A stretch of 64,000 nt of DNA from Opisthocomus hoazin (lineage: Eukaryota; Chordata; Aves; Opisthocomiformes; Opisthocomidae). The position numbers and the translations under genes are program-made. Below are positions 57,701 through 64,000 of the stretch, piece after piece. The stretch spans positions 8,073,216 through 8,137,215 of the forward strand of contig NC_134433.1 of assembly GCF_030867145.1 (NCBI RefSeq). The letters are read 5' to 3'. The notes under the pieces are model-generated. The model had not been told where the DNA came from. It made no database searches and saw only the letters and a program-made list of their open reading frames with translations. Positions within the stretch are counted from its first letter, which is position 1, and each line of letters begins with the position of its first letter.

Positions 57701-58330
57701 CGTCTCCCCTCGCACCCCTCCGTCGATACCCGGGTCCGGCTCTGCGCACCCGAACAGGCGCCGGGGCCGGGGGAAGGAAGGGAGATACAGTTTCCAGCCC
57801 CCGGTTCGGCGGCGTGTAAGCTAACGCCGGGGTTATTTAAAGCCCGAGTTTTAGCAGTGTTCAGCTCCTGGTTGCGTGATCAGGATAAAAAATCGCAATC
57901 CTAATTCCTGGCCCCCCGGTGCCTATGGCAACTGGTATCCGTCTCCTTGGAAACTAATCTCGTGGTATTTGAACAATGTACCAAGGGCCTTTAATCTCCC
58001 AAACACTGTAAATCTTTATTCTAGCCTGCTCTCCTCCTACCCCAAGAGCCAACATAAAAAGCCTGTTGTTTTCCGTGCAGTCACCGAAAGCCTAACTCGA
58101 ATTTTATATTACACAGGCACATGCTTTTTTGCTTACCCCCCCCTTCTTTTTCCCTCCTCTAAATTAAAGAAAAATCCCATGCGCACGAAGCCCGCAGGCA
58201 CCGCGGCACCGGGCCCACGTCCCGGTACGGGCTGCTTTCTCCAGACAGTGCCCGATGCCCCGTCCTGGCTGTCGCCCCGGTTTGCACGCCCACCCTGCGT
58301 CCATCTTACTGGGCACTGATCCAGCTAACA

Positions 58331-58370
58331 TTAATAACAATAACAATAATAATAATAATAGTAGCAATAA
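58331..58370. repeat. (AAC)n/(AAT)n microsatellite
   Basis: TTAATAACAATAACAATAAT followed by further AAT units. Probably length-variable. Confidence 0.92.
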
Positions 58371-59699
58371 ATCTGAATTATCTAGAAAAAAAAAATCCCT
58401 AAACTGCAAATACAGAAAGACAGAGCGCCTGGGCCGGGGGCAATGAGTTTGCAAGGGCTCAGCGGAGGATTGCCCCCCCCAGTCCTCGTCCTCGCCGTGG
58501 GAGCAGACGCTGGCGGGCACCTCATCTTGTTCCTCAACACTCAACCCCAATGCTTTTTTCTTTTGCAAAGCTGCTGTTGATGGCACGGACCCCCCCAGTT
58601 CCCAGGCAGGGCTGGGGTGGCTCTGTCCCCCCCAACGCCGACCCCAGCCCATGGCCACCACCTCTCATCGCCCACCTTCTGCTCTGCCCAGCTAATCACC
58701 TCTGCGTAAGGAGGTTTCTGAGAGAGCCGCTGCCTAATCTTTTTAAGTTTTAATTTTATCTCTAATATTTCTCTCTGGTTGTTGGAGTCTCAGTATCGAG
58801 CATTCCCTGTGTTACAGCACGGTCTATTTGCTAATCCAGGGCCTGACCCTACGCCACATAAATAAGCTCAATAAAAAAATAAAATGGCTTTCTAAGGGGA
58901 TGAGAGGAGGCTGGCAGACAGGAGCATCCAGCGCCCGAAGCTGCCCCCTCCTGCCCGCTCCCTTCTCCCCCATTTTACTGTACGGGATGAGTCGGAAAGG
59001 TGGCAGCAGGCTGCCCAGCGCCTGCCCCCTGCTCCGGGGAGCACGCGTGCCGAGAGCCGGTGCTGGCTGCGCCTCGACGCCTGCCCAGAACCGGGCACCC
59101 CGCGCAGGCAGGGGACGCGGCGCTGCCCAGGACTTGCCCTCGGCAATGGAGGAGTCATCGGCGAAGCCGCGCGTGCACCCGCCCTGGCGAGACCCCTCAA
59201 GGGTGCCGGGCAGCATGGCAGTGCCACGGGGCAGGAGGGATGCAGGATGGCGTTCCTTCCCAGGGAGCCTCTGGCTGTGGCACCAGTGCCAAAACGCGCT
59301 GTCTCTCATGAAACCCTGCCATTACCACGACGCTATCGGGGCTCGGCATCGCCGCCGGCTGCCAGATGCAACCAGCCGTGGGTGCCGCGCGGTCCCCACC
59401 CTCCCCAGGCAGACATCGCCCTGCACGGCCAGCTGACACGCCAGGAGCCCACGACGCCGCTCTGGCTTCCCCGGGTCCCGGCACCACAACCAGGGCTGCA
59501 ATGCGTTGCTCCCGCACCCCGGGAGCAGCGGCTCGGCGGGTGGGGGGTTCCCGGGGGTCCCCGGGGCTGGCGGAGCCAAACACCCCGCCGGTGTGACCGT
59601 CCCTACAGCTCTCCTGGGGGGATTTGCCGGTGTCTAATATAGCTTGGGTGGACATCACAAAAATTTCCCCCGTGAGCCCTGCCGTGCTGGGTGACGGGC

Positions 59700-60100
59700 A
59701 GACAGACGGACAGGGACAAACCCACGCCCAGAGACGGCGATCAGACCCCTGCGGGTCCCACAACGCCCATCGCCCGGCGATGCCTCCGCTCCCCGGGGCC
59801 GCGGCCCGTGTGCAGCGGTGCCTGCAGCCGGGAAGGGCAGCGCGGCATCCCCGGGGGTCCCCGCCGGTGCCGGGGTCCCGCCTCGCCCCGCCAGCGGGAT
59901 TCGGGGTGCAGCAGGGTGGGGGGGGCGGTGGGAGTGGCTCCCATAGCCAGTGATCTCAGCCATGACTCCAAGGCGGCCCCGGCCGGCGTCGGGCTGGCCC
60001 CGGGGAGCGCTGCGAGGGTTGCCCCGGGCTGGGCACGACCCGGCCATAGAACAGAGCCGGGGCCTCTCCCGCGCGCTTCTCCTCGGAGTCACCCTGGGAC
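59700..60100. promoter_or_regulatory. CpG-rich segment, possible alternative first exon or promoter
   Basis: Dense CpG and GC-rich words (GGCGGTGGG, CCGCGGCCCG, CCCCGCCAGCGGG) within the upstream intron. Vertebrate CpG islands often mark promoters, and this gene has alternative 5' ends in mammals. No TATA box or transcript start can be shown, and the whole region is GC-rich, so this is weak. Confidence 0.2.
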
Positions 60101-63100
60101 AGGGTGACCTGGACACTGTCACCTGCTCCCTCCCAGGACGCGCTGGGGCTTGGGCTCCAACATGGTGGCTTGGCCAGCAGCTCCCTTCCTCCGATGCCTC
60201 GAGATGCCCGGAGCACACGAGCCCCTTCCTTCCCATGGGAAAAACCGGCCCCGGATCATCCCCAGTCCCTATAACCCCAGGGGGACAACGGCCCCCTCCC
60301 CAGCCTCGCCGGTTCAGCTCCCCGATCCTGCAGCCGCCCAGCCCTGCCCTCGTGTCTCGCTCAGCCCATTTCAGGGCGGCTGAGCGAGGCAAATGGGTCG
60401 GCAGAGGCATCCCCCAACGCCAGCAAGAAGGGGACCCCAAGGACACCGCGCCCCAGCCCCAAGCCCCCCGGTGCTGGCATCCCCACGGCCACCACACGGC
60501 ACATGGGCATGGGGCCGGCGGAGTCTGAGGTCTCGCAGAAACACATGTTCCCCCCTGCTAAATTCCAGCTTAATTCTCATTTTCGTTGTGTGATGAAACA
60601 CATTATCTGTTGAAACTAAGTCAACAGTTGTTTGCATTTACGTGTAAACACAGCGAATATTAGGAGTGGGGCCAGCATCCTATTTGCATACGAAATGCTG
60701 CCTGCGCTGCCCTCTCTCCCTGGCTCTTCTCCATCCCTGCAGTCAAAGACACGGGGATGCAGGGAGATGGCGAAACCCAAGACCAGAGCAGCCCGAGAAG
60801 CAAAAAAACCTTGTTTATCCCCCTCTCTATTTATATTTTTGTGCAGCAGGAGAAAAAACCATGCCTTCACCACATAACGCACCGACACACGCACCCCTTC
60901 ATCTTGGGCCCAAACCGAAACCGCTTCAAATTCCCAATGATACGCACATCTTATCAGGCCTGCTTTGCATAGCACATAAATATTTATTTGCTTTTAATCC
61001 TGCAAAGCAAACCTGCCTTGTGGCACATTTCCCTTAATCGGTGGCGCCAAGGGGAGCGGCGTCCCGAATTCGGAGCCTGCTGTGGGTGCGAGGGCAGGGG
61101 ACGAGGCACCCAACCTCCCGCGCCCGCCGCCTCTCGGGGGGTCTGGGGTGGGTTTGGGGGGTGCCGAGGCACCCCGGTTCCTCACCACGGGGCAGAGCAA
61201 GAGCTCGGCTCAGGCGCCCCGTAAACAGCAGAAAATAAATACATGTGCATCGTGGTTTGGGTGCTGGGAGGTGGCTCGATGCTGGTTTAGCTGCGGGACG
61301 GTGATGCTTCCAGGACAGGCGATACCACGGGTGGGTACCGGCCCCTCAAAAAAAGAGATTTCTGGGGCTGCGCGAAGGGAGAGCGCCTCGTCACAGGGAA
61401 GGCAGAGGGCACACAGCCTGTTTTTCAGACTCGCAGCTTATTTTTCGCACATGGGCTTGTCGGGTTGAAAAATGGAAACCCTGCGATGTGGTGACCCACA
61501 AGACGGGAAACGAGACGCTGCACCACCGCGGACCGGCTCAGGCTCTCCATCACCCCAATTCAGCAAGCACCGACCTGCACCCCAAACGCCACCGACACCC
61601 ACGCAGCCTCCTACACCACAAAACTTCTAGAAACCAACAGAAAATAAAAATTTTCAAACACCAAATCACCCCAACACCAAAAGCCCTCTCATTACCTCTT
61701 GCTCGAGCCAGAAGCACGGGAAGCAGCGCGCTCGCCCGCATCCGTCCCCGCTCCGCCGTGATCAAAGCATTCAGATAGCGACCCACGGAGCCTGAGATTG
61801 GGAATTAATTTCTTAATCAATTCCCCTTAAATGGGCGGCAAGCAGCCAGGCAATGGGCACCCGCCACCCGGCAGCACGGGTGCCGAGCCCGGGGGAGCCG
61901 GCGAGCTCTCGGCACGGCTCTTCGCGCCGCAGGCAGAGCAGATAAACACGGAGATACTTCATCATGGGCAAGTAAATATTGCAATAGGTGGGTTTATTTC
62001 GGCCGCTCTGCCGCCATGCCTCGTCCTCTATGAAGCTCCTGACCCGGGCAGAGCCCAGAAACCTGATTAAAAGCAAAACGCTGGTTTTCCCCAAGATGGG
62101 AGGAAGCGCCTTAACCTCTCCTCGGGGCCGGTGATCTGGGACCGGGAGGAGAAACCAACCTCAGCCGCCCCACGAGAGGTTTTCCCCAGGGCGCCGAGCG
62201 CGATCCCGCACCTCTCCGGCATCTTCAAGGAACGCTCCTCGCAGCCCGAATCGGTGACCTGTGGGCTACCAGCACCTCCAAGCAGAGGCACGGCTCCATC
62301 CCCCCCATCGGCTGCCCCGGCCCCCTGCCCATCGCCTCGCCGCCGGGCACGCGCCGGCCCCCGAAGAGGCAGCCCAGCTCCCCCAGCATCCTTCCAGCTC
62401 CTCAGAATACCAAGGGCGATAAAGAGAGACTCCAGCAGAGAGCAAAATCAATACCGAGAAGGAAGGTTCTGGGCTTCAACGCCTTTTGTAGCATCGCTGG
62501 CGAAAAGCAGGTTAGTGAAGGTGGGGGGGGGAAGGGAAGAAAACTCCCCGCACACCCACAGCACGTGGGTGGGTTTAAGAGGAACGGCGTTTGCCGTCAG
62601 GTTTTCCATAGGGATCGCTGTTGGTTTCCAAGCAGGGAGCACGCAGCGAGTCCCCGTGAGCCCCCCTGACCACAGGCAAAGAGTTATGGGGAGAAGGAAG
62701 AGGAGGAAGACCTTGTCCCTGCATCCTGGCTCGCACCTGGGCGATGCCGGCATGCACCCCAGCTGCTGCCATTTTGCATTTGGGGGGTGCAGAGCTGTGG
62801 GGAGGGGGCACGCGGGGACAGCCAGCGATTGCCACCCTCCCACTGCTCCCCTCACCCACGGCCCCAGCGGGAGCCATTCCCCCTCCTGCTCTGCTCCTGC
62901 ACCTCCCGCACCCCGAAGGGCCGGCTCCGGCTGCCGACCGGCATCGGCTTCCCTGCCCTGATGGCAATGGCAACTGGGCAAGCCGGGCACGTGCCGTGGC
63001 ATAGCCCACCCGCCGGTCCGGGTGCGGATGAGACCCCCGCAACGTGGGAAAGCCGGCATCCCGGAGCATCCTCAGCAGCACCTACCCACAGCAGAGACAA

Positions 63101-64000
63101 CTCCGCATTCTTTTTAATTATCAGGTTTAAAATAACAAAGGATGCCTACGTGCTCCGGCACATCGATGGCAACCCAGCACGATCCCAGCTGTTAAAAATA
63201 GCCTTTTCCAGAGCGCGGCTGGCAGCCACCCACAGGCACCCTTGGCCCCGTGGGATGGGTGCTCCCCGCTCCATCCATCCGTATCACCACACCAGGTCAG
63301 TGAGCATGGAAATACGCACCTCACACGCAGAAAAAAACTAAAATAAATCAACCAGGAGCCAGAAAATCATTCAGATTCTTCTGAATACTGCAGAAATGAT
63401 ACCTACGCTGCTAGGGAAGAGAGAAATACATCAGGAGGAAGAAAATCTCTCGGCGATGAGAGCACAACCCCAGCAGCCCGCGTTCAGAGCGCATTCAAAG
63501 ATGAGGGGATTTGTGCTCTGCAAGGTGCGGAGGGGAGGCGAGCATCGCCCTCGCCGGCAGCCGAAGTAGAGGAAACTTTGGCATCGCCGCAGCAGAGCTG
63601 GAGCCGGCTTCTCTCACGGCGAGCCTCGCGCGCAGGCAGCAACAGGGCTGCATTTCTGCAGGTGTAATTCCCACGGAGATAAAGACCTTGTTTTTCAACA
63701 AGCAGAGGCATCGTACATAAATTACAACAGCAAACATGGGGGAAACAAAGAGGTTTTCAAGAGGAAGTGTAATCCTCGGAGGGGCGGCTCGGGGAAAGCC
63801 GGCGGCTGGCTGCGGGAAGGCAACGCGGGAGAGATACGGGGCTAATCTCGTGCTCTCCCACCCCCCGAAAAGCAACAAGCCTTTGGGCAGGTGGGGGAAA
63901 ACAATCAACCCACCTAAACGAGAAGTATCTGAGGGGCCCAGGATGGAGGTGGGATCGGATGCTGGGATGCGCCGCTGCTGCCTGCTGTCCCCTGCAGCGG

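Larger units (their letters stand above)
49631..64000 (-). other. GTF2IRD1: Part of the intron upstream of the first coding exon (14.4 kb in window)
   Basis: The acceptor before the ATG shows that a noncoding first exon lies upstream. Nothing in this stretch can be assigned as that exon with confidence. It holds a 56-bp minisatellite (52912-53237), a 21-base A-run (54757-54777), an (AAT/AAC)n microsatellite (58331-58370) and CpG-rich segments, strongest near 59700-60100. AT-rich windows occur at about 51950-52200, 52530-52620, 57830-58160 and 60540-60680. Long reading frames on both strands show no protein features. Confidence 0.75.

Noticed and set aside
62131..62961. 276-codon plus-strand reading frame
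   Set aside because: Same reasons: low-complexity, no recognisable motif, GC-rich intron.

Overview
The window is vertebrate nuclear DNA, almost certainly from a bird. It holds three 3'-end fragments of CR1 LINEs with the avian-type (ATTCTGTG)n tail, the background is GC- and CpG-rich, and the introns are short, as on an avian microchromosome. I see no bacterial, viral, rRNA, tRNA or CRISPR features.

One gene explains essentially all the coding signal: GTF2IRD1 (GTF2I repeat domain-containing protein 1, also called MusTRD1/BEN/GTF3), on the minus strand. I traced 26 coding exons from the start codon at 49624 to the stop at 4688. Every intron is GT-AG, the phases join without a break, and the product is 950 residues, close to the roughly 959-residue human protein as I recall it. 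In order the protein has an N-terminal leucine-zipper-like segment (about 28-57), five I-repeats (about 120-199, 326-415, 559-637, 685-768, 778-868), two SUMO-type motifs, a basic nuclear localisation signal, a 12-serine tract and the conserved C-terminal tail. Each I-repeat is built from a short exon for its first helix followed by a 184-nt exon (193 nt in repeat 5), all in the same phase. This is the footprint of exon-pair duplication.

Layout, left to right on the plus strand: 1-4500, sequence beyond the 3' end of the gene, with a weak plus-strand exon candidate at the very edge and a CR1 fragment; 4530-4687, short 3' UTR with poly(A) signals; 4688-9392, C-terminal exons and repeat 5; 9393-18180, the largest complete intron (8.8 kb); 18181-24994, repeats 4 and 3 and their linkers; 26714-34843, the acidic SUMO linker in small exons; 36072-44089, repeats 2 and 1; 47326-49630, the N-terminal zipper exons; 49631-64000, part of the intron upstream of the first coding exon. 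The untranslated first exon and promoter are not identifiable and probably lie beyond 64000. GTF2I, the usual neighbour downstream of GTF2IRD1, has no exon here.

I found no undescribed gene system. The points that reward a second look concern splicing and regulation: a tandem NAGNAG acceptor, a microsatellite serving as a polypyrimidine tract, a weak donor, several microexons, a 56-bp GC-rich minisatellite, AT-rich islands that look like conserved noncoding elements, and clusters of the GATTA-type motif this protein family is known to bind.
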